From NCBI GenBank assembly GCA_025642065.1, contig JAODUP010000148.1, forward strand, positions 124,001-188,000: a stretch of DNA of 64,000 bases, in the 5' to 3' direction. Both the position numbers and the translations under genes were made by a program. The notes beneath the pieces are model-generated. The model worked only from the letters and a program-made list of their open reading frames with translations, was not told the origin of the DNA and did no database searches. Positions 12,823 through 24,500 of this stretch are shown here, in pieces (positions within the stretch are counted from its first letter, which is position 1; the number at the start of each line of letters is the position of its first letter). The DNA comes from Paralvinella palmiformis (lineage: Eukaryota; Annelida; Polychaeta; Terebellida; Alvinellidae).

Positions 12823-13250
12823 GTATCTTGCGCACGGTTATTGAATATTGGTTTAATGTTGTTTTGTTGTTCAGGGAGAATCCCCAGCCTGTCACTTATT
12901 CGGCACAGCCTCTATGTTGGAGTGGTTGAGAAATTTCTCCCCCACCATGCACAGGGGAGCAGTACGGAAAGATGGAGCCGAAATACCCTGAGGGTGGTCA
13001 CTGCCAGAGAGTTTTACGTGCTCAGGGGGTTTTTAACGTCCCCCTTTATTTTTAATAATTCAGTGGAGACGGCAACGCCATTTAACTTGGTCAGCCACAC
13101 ACGATGTTGTGAGCCGAGAAATTAATCTCTGGAAAAGTTTCGACCTCTTGCGGGGTTCCAACCTGTGACCGTTGGCACCAAATGCCGGGTGCTTAACCGC
13201 TAGGCCACCTCGGTATTTAAACCAATATTCAATAACCGTGCGCAAGATAC
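12823..13250. repeat. Perfect 34-bp inverted repeat flanking SINE-B copy 2
   Basis: The left arm 12823-12856 starts GTATCTTGCGCACGG. The right arm 13217-13250 is its exact reverse complement, ending CCGTGCGCAAGATAC. The loop between them is essentially one SINE-B copy. SINE insertion gives direct, not inverted, flanking repeats, so the arms need another explanation. Confidence 0.9.
12862..13213 (-). repeat. SINE-B copy 2, enclosed by a 34-bp inverted repeat
   Basis: High similarity to copy 1 over the full length, including the GTGGAGACGGCA...CCATTTAAC and GAGCCGAGAAATTAATCTCTG blocks. A tRNA-like head lies at its right end on the minus strand. A perfect 34-bp inverted repeat sits just outside it (12823-12856 and 13217-13250). 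Confidence 0.85.
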
Positions 13251-14138
13251 AGAATGGCATTGAAGCCATTGATCATTTTAATATTTGTTAATTACAGATA
13301 TTATAAAGAAATACTCGTGTCACTTTGTCCATCAGATTAACTCAAGATCTGCTCATTGGAAAGATCACACATTTGTGTTTTTAATTAGACATGAATGATT
13401 ATGATTGCGTATTAGATAGCCACGGGCAATGGAAGTATCGTGTGTCAGTGTGTATTATCAAGGATGGTTACGATATAGCAATTATCGCGGGTGGGCAGGT
13501 TAATGAACCATTACCGACAACATGGTGGTGTGTCATGCATGACTGAATCAGCGGAGATATTTGACAAATTTTTCGTGTTGTCGGATTATCGATGTAATTT
13601 TACATTGAAATGTCACATTCTGTTGACGAAATGAAGTGTCGGGAGTCAGAACGCGGTACATGATTTTATCGGATTAAAGAGTCATTTATAATGGAGCTAA
13701 ATCCGACACAGGCAGTAATGCGTCGGATGGTGGATTTGTCGGATAAACGATGTACGGATTAACGGATTCTGACTGTATTATTATTATTATCACGTACGTA
13801 GTGATTGGAGTAGAGTTCGAACCCAACTTAAGATTGTTGGATGTTTCATTAAGGAGTCGCCCACCTGTCGGTCATCTGTCCTAGGTGTGACAGCTGGTGA
13901 GGTTAAACAAACCACTCACTCACTCTAACAGTTCCCCCACAAACTTGTCGGTGAGATGTAGCTAGACCTAGTTTTAAGTAATTTACTGTAGAACTGTGCA
14001 ATAACATGATACAATAAGACCCATTACAGATGCTGTTCTCATGCAAATTACTTATGGATATGAAGACAGTCTCTAAATTTTAGTAAAAAGCGAAACGTGT
14101 GCAGAATTACCTAGGTATTTAAAAATGAATCTTTTAAG

Positions 14139-14140
<2 letters not shown>

Positions 14141-14179
<39 letters not shown>
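14141..14179. repeat. (TA)n microsatellite
   Basis: Uninterrupted TA dinucleotides just outside the target-site duplication of the next SINE-A copy. Confidence 0.9.
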
Positions 14180-14180
<1 letters not shown>

Positions 14181-14212
14181 GAAATTAAATATAAACAAAA
14201 TTATCACATGAT

Positions 14213-14395
14213 GATGATTGATGTTTTACCGCAACTTTTGTGTACATGGTAGGCCAAATGGGCCGAATGACATTCAAAGGTAATGAAGCGAAGTCAAAGA
14301 TGAAACATCCCTCAGATATACCAATGCCGATGTTCGAACTCAGGTGGTAGTGATCTGTGGTCCAACGCGCTACCAACTAGACCACGGAGGCACCC
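14213..14395 (-). repeat. SINE-A, tRNA-derived SINE, full-length reference copy
   Basis: Read on the minus strand: head GGTGCCTCCGTGGTCTAGTT, an A-box-like TGGTCTAGTTGGTAGCG, a degenerate B-box with GTTCGAACATCGG, a body with CATCTTTGACTTCGCTTC and ATTTGGCC, and a tail of (ATC)n repeats. Near-identical 16-bp direct repeats flank it (14197-14212 and 14396-14411, 14 of 16 matching), so it moved by target-primed reverse transcription. This is the most abundant interspersed family in the window. Confidence 0.88.
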
Positions 14396-14576
14396 AAAAT
14401 CACCACATGATTTTGTTTAGTGTGTGTGTGCTCCAAGTTTGGATAAATATAATCACAAGTAGAAGTAATAATTAGTTTTTTAATTGTGATTTGGATAAAA
14501 GTATGGCCTTCTACATGAGTAAATAGGTGCAATTTTCATTAAGTTTACGTTTATTTGTCACAGATCGCGTACGCGC

Positions 14577-14579
14577 CCA

Positions 14580-14620
<41 letters not shown>

Positions 14621-14621
14621 T
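14577..14621. repeat. (TC)n(TG)n microsatellite
   Basis: A CT-dinucleotide run passes directly into a GT run. Confidence 0.9.
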
Positions 14622-14999
14622 ACTCTGGCATCAATAATTGGCACTGCGACGGATCAACATCCAGGAACGCTATATCTGACATACATATATTAGCATACCA
14701 CGAAGTGCAGAGATAAATATCGGGTCGCCCGGAGCAGTAACCTCGACGAAATGTGGTCTGGATCCCAGGGTCCGGATGACTAAAGTCATCCTACGATTAC
14801 ATCCGTACAATGACCTTCTTATTGGAGCCGAAACGGCTCTCGCATCCAAACATTATTGATTGAAAGACATCACCCCCGTTATATAACAAACAGCTAACTA
14901 AGCGACAAAGAACAATAACAACAAACAAAACAACACCGTACCACACACACACACACATATATATACGATGGGGTGGGCCCAGAAGTCAGCAAAAATAGC

Positions 15000-15600
15000 C
15001 ACGTGACCAGATTACTCGGCCACGGGATTACTAGAAGTGACCGGTCGAGTTTAAAGTTCAGCGAGCGAGGCCGCCGCCAAATGGGCCCCGCGTTAATTTC
15101 GTACCGCACCGACGTATACGTAATGGCCATATTATTATTATTATTATTATTGGTAAATCACTCGCGATGGGATTGTTTTTAGATTAGGTAACCAGCGAAT
15201 GGCATTTCAAACTCCTAACCGCCCCAATTACGCCCGGTGCAGCTCTGAGTGGGATTAAGCCGTCCGCAGCAAAAATGGCGGAGAATCATTGGGCGGATAA
15301 AAAAGGACGTTACGCGCAAAGCCCGCCAAATCGGTGCGATTAAAGCCCGTTAAATGGAGAGAGAGAGAGAAGCCCCAGAAGTGCTTCGATACCTGGATGA
15401 ATGGAATCGTTCGTTTTTATGCTTAATGCGTCCAATTTGGCAGCGATCCACAATCGAAAAACAACACGCAACGTCGAACGTATTCGTGCCGCCGTGAATT
15501 GGCGCATTAAGCCGCGAGGGGCCGACTGGCGATTAGAGCTAGCATTCGTGAGCGTGCGTAACGTGTTGTAAATCGTGAGTATGCGATCAAGAGATCAATG
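15000..15600. promoter_or_regulatory. Candidate cis-regulatory block upstream of the three-finger gene
   Basis: This noncoding stretch is rich in CpG and in short homeodomain-type cores: GGATTAAGCC near 15252, CGATTAAAGCCCGTTAAA near 15337 and GCGCATTAAGCCGCG near 15501. GGATTA/TAAGCC cores are typical of Otx/Pitx-class sites. It lies 1-1.7 kb upstream of the inferred promoter. Function is inferred from motif density only. Confidence 0.35.
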
Positions 15601-16489
15601 AACGGCTTACAGTTGGTGGTGGAGAGGGGGGGGGTTGCAGTTGTTGGCTGGTGGCGTTGCCGGTCCTACGCCCTGACCTCAGGAAGCCCTTCGTCATAAT
15701 GTATCGATGAATAACTTAGCCTCGGTCTGTCGTACGTAATGACAAGAAATGATTGAAAATAAATCACGTCCAGATTTAAATTGGCCAAACGGAGCATTAA
15801 TTATTGACGAATCTTGAATATGCGTTCCTCAACTGTATAGCGATGATGTGCACTTCCGGCAAAATTTAATAGGACTCGTGCATACATTATGTTATCGTTA
15901 AATTTAAATCTAAGTACTGTCTTGGATTCTATTGTAAAACATAAATCTTATATCCATTTTTTTCAGATACAAATAAAATTTTAAGCTATATTAAGCTATA
16001 CGTTGTTTTTATGACATGCTGGTGTACATTATTAGAGCAAAACCTTTGGATAAAACTACATAATGTGTCCAAAAGGTCATAGGTTATGGTGAACTCAGGG
16101 CCGTATCAGCAATTTTATTCAACCTCGACCGCGAAACCCAGGTTGTGGTTCCACATCGTCGATCGTTCCTTCTCGTTTGCTATCTCTCTAACCACGATCA
16201 AGTCGACATCTCTACTCGCCGGTCCTTCAATGTGCTGTCATGATTCCCCCCCCCCTCCAACCAGACAGAAACAGAGACCACTATCTATTTAAACTCATCA
16301 TCAAATACCTTGCTACATACCCTCCACGTGCTCAGGGCGCCAAACACGCCCCCCGACCAATTACAAGCGGTCACCGAGCCAGCTAACCCTGTACCCACCG
16401 TGTTATAAAAACCAAACACAACCCCCCCCACACACTTACATACGCTGAATAGGAGGGAACCCCCCGCGGTCACAGCCATCCACCGGAAG

Positions 16490-16740
16490 CCCAATGACGT
16501 CAGGCGGTCTTCGTGGAATGCCGCGAAATGGCAGTAAACTTCTCGGCCAATCAGCGGCCACTTGTTGAACATGGCTACCTGAATCGGTGCACGGGCTGGC
16601 TGTCAAACCGGGAGGAGAGCAGAAATTCAAATATCCCACTGGATACGTCGACCGAGGGCCGGAGATTTTACGGGATGGCGTCCGGATAGACTGTTCGAGG
16701 CGAGAAACCGGTCGGAATCGGCTGACATTTCGAGGTGAGT
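16490..16740 (+). promoter_or_regulatory. Likely promoter and noncoding first exon of the three-finger gene
   Basis: A CRE, TGACGTCA, lies at 16495-16502. CCAAT boxes lie at 16491-16495 and 16547-16551, the second in the good context GGCCAATCAGCGG. A GC-rich stretch follows and ends in a strong splice donor, CGAG|GTGAGT, after 16734. The next plus-strand acceptor of equal quality is at 19275 (TTTTTTTTCCTTTCAG), 163 bp before the coding start. I infer a 5'UTR exon of about 100-150 bp here and an intron of 2541 bp. The transcription start itself is not visible. Confidence 0.55.
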
Positions 16741-18645
16741 ACACCGTAATGGCGGTTTGACAGCTCGCTCGAACGGCTTGCCGAATGGGGTCCCTCTATC
16801 CGTGCGTGCGTGTGTGTGTGTGGTTTCCGTGAATTGTTTAACTAGAGCTCGGTGAGAAAATCGATGTAAAACGTGTGTGGACCCGATTCAGCGATCGAAA
16901 ACCGACCGACGACATTCGAAACGGTGGCCGCTTTTGGGGAGCCTGGAAAAATGACCGGTTCAGGGCCAGGGTGTCGTTTGACGGACGTGAACCCATTAAC
17001 TACGAAAGGAGCCGGTTTTGGTGGATTTTTGTCTCCAACCTCGCGGTACACTGAGTGTGTGTGTGTGATGTATCATGTGGATTGTGTGTGTGCGTCGGGT
17101 GTGTGTCACTTTGCGTATATATGTAATATAGCTGTGTGTACTGTATGCGTTGTGTTATGTCGGGGTTGATGGTATATTCATATTGTACTGTTTTCGCGGA
17201 CCCCGATTTGGGTCAGCTGTCAACTTCCGATCGATACAACTTGCATGGTAACGCAAGCTTATAGCCGTTAACTGTACAACATAGTCATAGACCTGCTTAT
17301 AGGTCTACTAGTTATACCCCTGAAATACTGACACTACTTCATACAATATTAATATATATATTTCTTGTTATTCGGCTTGATTTTATCCGTTTATATGTTG
17401 AATCTGATATATTTGACTTGTAATGTTCCCGTATTCGGCGTATGCAAGAACTGAAGAAACTGGTCTAGTCGTTTGAAGTTGTGACTTGTAATTGTATTTT
17501 TGCTGATTTACACCCTTAATCCTTATCAACCTTACAATCAGGGTATGTTTGTCTTAAGCGCCCAGCGGGCATGGGAACGTTGACTGTATAATAAGTGCAT
17601 TTCTAAACTGCAAACTTGGTATGTCACTATCACACCTATGTATATATATATATATCTAGTCACTAGTGTGTGTGTGATGTGTGCACGCGCGCTGGCTCGC
17701 TCGATTCATGTTACAGCACTTGCTAACCTAGATTGTGCCAGAAGACCGACTTGTTGAGTTGTTCCCATTTTGTGTCTCGTTTTACAAATATTCGCCTACT
17801 CTACTACGACTATACCAACCAGTCCCGTCCGTGTGCACTAACACTAGCACGTTATTGTCTTGCAAGATATGTCGGCCATACATACATACATACACACAAA
17901 CCGATTGATATCTCTCGTCGTTGGGTTATCTGTCTCCCTGAACTACCGATCTCGTTCGAAACAATCTCGGCCTTCACGACTGGTATGAGCCGCGAATTCC
18001 ACGCACGGGATAACATCGGTTCGTGTGATAAGTGTGTTCACCTGTGCAGCACCTGTAACACAAACAATCAGTCAGTGATTCTCCGACAGCATTTCAGTTG
18101 ATTCCACAGGCGACACGGGCAAAGTTTAAATGGACGAATCAGAACCGAGCGAGTGGGGGGGGGGGAGGTATGTGTGTCACCCGAGAAATGGTGCCCCGTG
18201 AAAGACCGACCGTAGGGCTTAGAGAGGTAACTGGCAAGCGGGTTGCCCGTTTTTAGATTGCCGCTGAAGTGTGCCGTGAACGTAGTTCACGGAACTAGTA
18301 CTAGAGATATCATTCTGTTTCGCTCGTTGCTGGGGTTGTCGAGTGGAAAACCTGTTTAAAATTCAGGCAGGTGTGTTAAACACAATCTGGATTGTATATA
18401 ATATAATATAGGCATTTGTTGGTGGCTGAACTCACAAATTTATCATTACGCGTGTACCCCACTCTCTCTTTCTCTCTCTCTAACACACACACACAAAACC
18501 AACATATTTGTCCCTGTGTATATACATAGAATGCGTGTGTAAATAATTGAACACAGTATTTATGTCAAAATGTTTTCTGTTGTGAATGTTTCCAGTTACA
18601 GATGCCTATTTCTTTGCTGCAATATCCAGTAGTAGTATGAGCTAA

Positions 18646-18681
<36 letters not shown>

Positions 18682-19275
18682 TATGGCATCTATTCACAAG
18701 TATGTTAGTGGTATCCCGCTCTCCCCCTCTGTTTTATTTGTGTGTGTAGTCAATTGAGACATGTACCAAATACATGCTTGACATCATCATACATAAAATT
18801 ATACACACACACGCCACACATCCCATAGAATGATGTAACATATTATTGACAGCAGTTGAGCACTGACTGGGAGTAGCTTCAGCAGTAGATATCGTGCAAA
18901 TCACGGTTTGATCGAGCATCAGTTTCTCTAGCGAAGGCGGCATATGTCATAAATAACTAGTAAACACATATCGTGATCAATCATCGTTATTGATCCTGTG
19001 TAAATGTAAAAAAAGAGAGAGATCCGATTTATCTCTTGCGAACACCGCGGCTGATTTTGTTCTCGCCGTTGTCATACATTGCAGTTGATGCATATTTTTT
19101 ATATGTGAATGTTATAAGCATGATGTCTACAGATTGTGTGCCCTCCACCCACAACTGCCCTCCATCCACAACCATCTGCCTTTACCTATATCAGTATATG
19201 AGAAGAAAATGTATTATTCTTTTTAACTTATTCAGTAATATTACTAATTCCGGCAACTGTTTTTTTTCCTTTCAG
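16741..19275 (+). other. Inferred 5'UTR intron of the three-finger gene
   Basis: No coding exon seen. It contains (TG)n tracts near 17055, a (TA)n tract at 18649-18678 and an 11-bp G run at 18155-18165. Confidence 0.45.
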
Positions 19276-19437
19276 GCATGGCAGTGAAATTTTCAGAATT
19301 TAAGTGCAGCGCGTAAATAGATTTTGGCATGAAAAGGGTCGCGAACTCGGTGCACTGTGAACTCTTCTTCGTAATCGAATACCTTCGAGAAGATGAGCTG
19401 ATAATATTTTGAGTAAGTCAGTAGGACAGTAACTAAC
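19276..19437 (+). promoter_or_regulatory. 5'UTR segment with upstream reading frames
   Basis: Between the acceptor and the main start lie two short upstream frames: ATG at 19278, 12 codons plus TAA (ends 19316), and ATG at 19329, 27 codons ending at TGA. If the acceptor is used, ribosomes scanning from the cap must pass both. This suggests translational damping. It is inference from sequence only. Confidence 0.5.
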
Positions 19438-21477
19438 ATGGAGGTCCAGAGGCAACGATTAAAACACCTCATGGCTAATGCCATTCTGGAGCTTTGGAAG
19501 AAGGAGACGGGTAGCCTGTCATCTGTTATCATTGAGGGAACGATCTGCATCACTTCGGGTAATGGCACGACCATCGTTGTCCAGGTGGCGGACAAGTTTC
19601 TGGGCGTGATACCGGATGGCAGCAGTGCTTATTCGAAGAGCCGAACGCCACCGGATCGGTCACCCTACCGGAAAGTGGGCGATGGCCGACTGGAGGACGT
19701 CAAGCATGAGGAGCAGCCAACTCGAGTCAGGGACTTCATTGACAGTCGTGCCAACTCTTCAGCATTAGTGTCCACCTCCTACCTCGCCGATGTCTCATCG
19801 AATAATTCACTGCAGATGGCCAACTCGCATTCACGACAAGAGCCAAACCTGGATTCTCGAAGGTGGTCATCGTGCTCAGACCAGGTATTTTATCCACCCA
19901 GTAAGAAAATGGACAGTGACACTGACTCAGATTCCGATGGCGGCGAGTTGGTTGTGGACAACCAGGATAATGATGTTGACGTCCAGCTGCATGGGCCAGC
20001 TGGCAGCTGCTCGATGGCTGAGGAGCTGAGCAGCAGTGGCTACAGCAGTTTGCTGAGCAAGAGTTCATCCAGTACCCTGGAGAGAAGCCAAGTACCCTCT
20101 TCGGTGTATCTGGCCTCACCAGATGGTGGGCGTCATGACGACAAACGGGATTGCCATATACTGACGCCACTGCGAAGGCGCAGTGCAAGTCCGGCAATGA
20201 TCCACTCACCAAGCACCAGCACACCGATTGACGAAAGCAAAAGGCGTCGCCTTCAGGAAGTGGAGAACGGCCAGGAGGGCAGGGCAGATAGCATTAGAAA
20301 GGTTCATTCAGAAGGCGATGCACACGATATCTGGGCCAGTCGCATCAGTCATGGTCACATGTCGCGATCATTGTCGGGAAGTGCACTAGACCTCAGCAGT
20401 GGTCACCGTGACCACGAGTTGGCCCTGTCACCGCCACAGAATTACACAGCCCAGGTACGCGACGTGATCCGGAGTCGAATTCTGGCCACAAAATCCAGCG
20501 ATAGCCAAACTGTCATGCCATCTGTGATTGTTTCCAGTTCTGAATCCAGTGTTCGGGGGCCGAGCACATCTTTTGCTTCCGTGACTGTGGACACCTCAGG
20601 GAGTACAGCGTATCATCTGACAGCCGAAGGAAAGAGCAGCATGCCGCCTTTATATCCTCATATCAGCAGTTCGGACATTAAGACCAGTCTTCCCGATTTA
20701 AAATTGCCATTGCTACCTCCGAGTGGCCCAGCCTCGTGGCCTGTTGCTGGCCAGGACAAGCAAAATGTCATGCCTCCTCCGCCCCCACTTCTTGGAAATG
20801 GCAGGCTGTTGCTTCCGGGTAACTTTTCACTGTTGAGTGTCGGGCTGCCCAATGGACCCCCACTGATGCCAGGAAGTCTAAGTCCATCACTGTTCCCAAG
20901 TTTCTTTCCACCGGGTATCATACCAAGGGGAATGCCACTGCCACCTGGTGTGAATATTGGTAGTCTGCCGACGCTCAGCAGCACACCACTGCTATCCCCA
21001 AAGACTCCTTCCAGTCAGGGTTCCACGACGCCATCTACCAGTCTCCAGGAGAATGAAGAGGGTCGATTCTGGGAGTACACCTCGGGTCGTTCAACTCCTG
21101 AAGTAACGGACATCAATGGCAACTCGGAGAAGCAGGTGACGCCAACTGGCGAGCAAAAGGTGTACGTGTGCGAGTACTGCAGCAAGCAGTTCCTGTTCAA
21201 GTCGAAGTACCACGAACACTTGCCGGTGCACACAAATGCCCGCCCCTACCAGTGCCACCTCTGTTCACGCACATACAAGTACAAGTACGACCTACAGGTT
21301 CATCTACGCACTCATATGGGCATCCCAACCAAGTCGACCGTCTGTCCATTCTGCATGCAAAAATTTGAGACAAACAAAATGCTGAGGAATCACATCGTCG
21401 AGATGCATCGCGATCGCCAAAAGGTAACGAAGGAGGAGTGTACGCAGCCTGTAGACAACCTACCGCCTGCTCTGTAA
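19438..21477 (+). CDS. Three-finger C2H2 zinc-finger protein, 679 aa, single coding exon
   Basis: A long frame from ATG 19438 to TAA 21475-21477, in a G+C-rich coding style unlike its flanks. Residues 1-57 form a compact segment (LKHLMANAILELWKKETG, then a predicted beta-type stretch) that I do not recognise with certainty. Next come an acidic Asp/Ser stretch (about 158-182), a Ser-rich region (about 197-213) and a Pro/Leu/Gly-rich region (about 445-505). Three C2H2 fingers close the protein: C578-C581-H594-H598, C606-C609-H622-H626 and C636-C639-H652-H657. Finger 1-2 spacing is TNARPYQ, near the usual TGEKPY linker. It is probably a nuclear DNA-binding regulator. A good donor (AAAAG|GTAACG, GT at 21424) after residue 662 could remove the last 17 residues and join a further exon, but none was found. 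I assign no orthology. Confidence 0.92.
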   Translation: MEVQRQRLKHLMANAILELWKKETGSLSSVIIEGTICITSGNGTTIVVQVADKFLGVIPDGSSAYSKSRTPPDRSPYRKVGDGRLEDVKHEEQPTRVRDFIDSRANSSALVSTSYLADVSSNNSLQMANSHSRQEPNLDSRRWSSCSDQVFYPPSKKMDSDTDSDSDGGELVVDNQDNDVDVQLHGPAGSCSMAEELSSSGYSSLLSKSSSSTLERSQVPSSVYLASPDGGRHDDKRDCHILTPLRRRSASPAMIHSPSTSTPIDESKRRRLQEVENGQEGRADSIRKVHSEGDAHDIWASRISHGHMSRSLSGSALDLSSGHRDHELALSPPQNYTAQVRDVIRSRILATKSSDSQTVMPSVIVSSSESSVRGPSTSFASVTVDTSGSTAYHLTAEGKSSMPPLYPHISSSDIKTSLPDLKLPLLPPSGPASWPVAGQDKQNVMPPPPPLLGNGRLLLPGNFSLLSVGLPNGPPLMPGSLSPSLFPSFFPPGIIPRGMPLPPGVNIGSLPTLSSTPLLSPKTPSSQGSTTPSTSLQENEEGRFWEYTSGRSTPEVTDINGNSEKQVTPTGEQKVYVCEYCSKQFLFKSKYHEHLPVHTNARPYQCHLCSRTYKYKYDLQVHLRTHMGIPTKSTVCPFCMQKFETNKMLRNHIVEMHRDRQKVTKEECTQPVDNLPPAL

Positions 21478-21749
21478 ACCACGACCAGCGGGGGGTGTAT
21501 ACATACATAAACGTGGAGATTGCTCTTCGTAGTCAGCGGTTGTATCTGAGCTATAATTGGTTCTTGTGGCATTTTCATTTCTTCATCAGGGATTCGTATT
21601 GTTATTTAGTTTAGATCGCATTGTCCGGTTTGTTTAATTTTACACGGCTATTCCAATTTGCTGAACGGCGCCATGCATTACGTAATATCAGTGATAGGCA
21701 TTTAGTAGACATTTCTGCTTTGCTTGAAGCTAGTTATGGCCAGAAGCAT

Positions 21750-21789
<40 letters not shown>
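21750..21789. repeat. (GATA)n microsatellite
   Basis: About ten tandem GATA units in the likely 3'UTR or just downstream. Confidence 0.9.
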
Positions 21790-21936
21790 TAAATGCCAGT
21801 TGTATTTTTTTTGCATCAATCCAGTGATCAGACTCTTTCCCAAATCCTTTGGTGCTAGCTGGGAGCTTTCCTTAGCCTCCAGTTATGAGCAGGGTACAAC
21901 TCTGTTTAAATATTCACACAAGTACATGTATAGTGT

Positions 21937-21972
<36 letters not shown>

Positions 21973-23094
21973 GACCCAGCATTAAGCTTAGTTATGAAAA
22001 TTGGACTAATTGCCTCAAAAAGTTAACTAGGACACAAGCTAATGAAAGAAACATTGTGTTAATTGAAGCAATGAATTATAATATTTTCTATGAGGAAAAA
22101 GTATTGAAATCCAAACTTGAGGATGATATATAAACACTAATAACATTTCGCACATACGGTTTAACTTGTACACACAATGATCAGATGATTTTTTGGGGGG
22201 GTTGTTGAAAATTCTGACATTTAAGTCGGCCACATCAGTGGTCAATTTTGTTGTTGTATATTTTAGTCAAACCATTTCTTTACCTCGACAGTTTTTCGTT
22301 TAGACGTCTGCTGAGTGCATTCCATTCTGAGTTCTGGGTTTGTGTATCACTGGATTCTGATATTGGAATTATTACTAACTAGTCCAGTTGTATGTGTGTG
22401 TGAGAGAAACTATGTTTAAATGAAACCTACATGTTTTGTTGAAATTTGTTATGTTGCCTGTGTTATCAGCACTTGTTAAAATTACAAACTGCATAACAGT
22501 ATATATACTCATCTGTCACAGTTATTTCATTACATGTACCGAGTTGAAACCAGTGATAGTGTGTGTGTGTGTGTGTGTGTGAAAATACAGATGCAGATTG
22601 TTACACATATCTTTCAGCTGTACAGTGTTCCCTTTATAAACGTCTAAGACAGGATTCATTGTTTCCCAAAAGAAACACATGCATTGTCTGTTCCAGAAAG
22701 ATACTTGAAATATGTCATTCTTTCATCAGAATGTGCACATTAGTGTGCCTGCACACGCGTACCTTCTTCCCGATGTGTGCGGTGTGTGTGTTTTGGCTTT
22801 AAGTGAATGTGCAAGCCTGTTTAGTCAGTGTTGGTAACAATCTCTCTTACATTACCAAAATATCACAAGAGTGTCATTCCTGTATTAGAAATTGATATAT
22901 TTTGTAATTTTGTTTTTATTAAAAATGTTGAATGTTGCCTGTATAGATATCAAAGTTTACATATATATCCCAGTTGCTCAGATTTTCTGTTTGTCCCAGG
23001 TTGGCTGAACATTCCTGGAGATACACAATGTTGTCATAATGAACGCATTGTGTAGCAGGTGAAATGAGTATTAGGTACTATCTCATGTAACAGA

Positions 23095-23130
<36 letters not shown>

Positions 23131-23821
23131 ACAGACAGACACAAACACATACATTTGTACATATATACAAATACATGGACATATACACAAACAAGTAGAC
23201 ATAATTCATGCTTTGGACTTTTGAAATCCAGTATAAATTTACTTGAAGATATATTTGCTCAGAGTATTATTTTCAGTTACTGTTTTGTAGATTTGTTTTA
23301 TTATAGTTTGTCTGTGTTCTGAATTCGGCAATTTTTTAGTGTTATATGTTACGATGTTTAACTTGTTCCAAAAGAAATCAGGAAATGTTAACCCGTTTAT
23401 GGGCAGAAAATGTGTTATTGATCACATAATGTGTAAAATACCTGCCCGTGCTGTTGAAGGTTATTGTGTGTTTTTATTGATACATCACGACAGTATTTGT
23501 GAATTAATCAATAATATTGATTGGTTGGCGTGCGTACAAAAATTGTATCGAGTGCCTTGCCACTGCAGGTCTTGGAATTATTCTTGAATCTACGTCATTG
23601 GTCTTGACTGTTTTTAGAGGTCAGAATAACAGTTGTCAATCCTGCAAAAATATTTGCATTTATGTAACTGGTTTCTGCACGCTATCTAGATCTGTACCTA
23701 GCTGATGTTGAATGTATCCGTTGTATCATACTCTGTAGTCTAGAGCCACTTCAACAGTTTCTGTGTAGTAATATTTTTCCTTTTTTTGTTTAATTAGCTG
23801 ATTTGTTTGCTAAAATCAATG

Positions 23822-23852
<31 letters not shown>

Positions 23853-24382
23853 CGGCCTGCTTTATTCAAATTCTTTTGTTTACTGGAGTCCTCAACAGCA
23901 CCTTCTGGTCTATCCAGTTGTTGTCTCGCGTTTAGATTAATGTTGTGTCACCAGCTTCTATTGTAAATCAGTGTGTGTTTAAGAGGTAGGTGGAGCAACA
24001 GAACCGCTGTCTTTTGGTTGGGTTCGTTTTGGAGCGAATGCGTTAGTTCCTTTTGGTGCCGATGTGCAAACAAAATTGTAATCTAAACAGCACCCCCCCC
24101 CCGTCCCTTCATCGCCTTTTCATCCATTCACCAAACACCATCCACAGGTGTGATGTACGGGCGCATCCAATGTTTTGTTGTTCATGTCCAGTGTTTTGAG
24201 ATGCCGTTGTGGCTGCTTGGTATTTTTCTCGCTTGGAATCGTTTCGTAATCCTCTGGTTGTCGGTCCTGCAGAAGAATGATGCTGCATTTATGTGCTTCG
24301 CGCCCACACTTTCGATAATGTGATAATGTCCTCGTGGCAAAATTATTGTTTCCCTAGTTTCTGTCAATAATGTACTCGTTGG

Positions 24383-24385
<3 letters not shown>

Positions 24386-24421
<36 letters not shown>
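24386..24421. repeat. (CT)n microsatellite
   Basis: Uninterrupted CT dinucleotides. Confidence 0.9.
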
Positions 24422-24424
<3 letters not shown>

Positions 24425-24500
24425 CTGTACATAGATATATCTGTAGTGGCTAGATGGACAGGTTGTGATCAGTGCGTGTACTTAATCCTCTGTAGTGTGG

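Larger units (their letters stand above)
12311..13775. mobile_element. pogo/Tigger-like non-autonomous element with nested SINEs
   Basis: Both ends carry the inverted repeat CAGTCAGAATCCGTTA (12311 inwards; 13775 inwards on the other strand), with TGTCGGATAAACGA-type subterminal motifs at about 12355 and 13736. A TA dinucleotide sits directly outside each end (12309-12310, 13776-13777), the usual duplication of Tc1/mariner and pogo elements. Ends beginning CAGT and rich in TCCG recall Tigger/pogo elements. No transposase frame remains. Two SINE-B copies occupy 12445-12796 and 12862-13213. Confidence 0.75.
21478..24500 (+). other. 3' region of the three-finger gene, AT-rich, no coding
   Basis: Probably includes the 3'UTR. 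No AATAAA close to the stop was noticed; an ATTAAA lies at 22918-22923. Contents are simple repeats: (GATA)n at 21750-21789, (AT)n near 21942-21971, (TG)n near 22559-22581, (TA)n near 23098-23128 and 23821-23849, and (CT)n at 24386-24421. Confidence 0.45.

Noticed and set aside
19736..20224. 162-codon minus-strand frame
   Set aside because: Shadow of the three-finger protein coding exon on the opposite strand.
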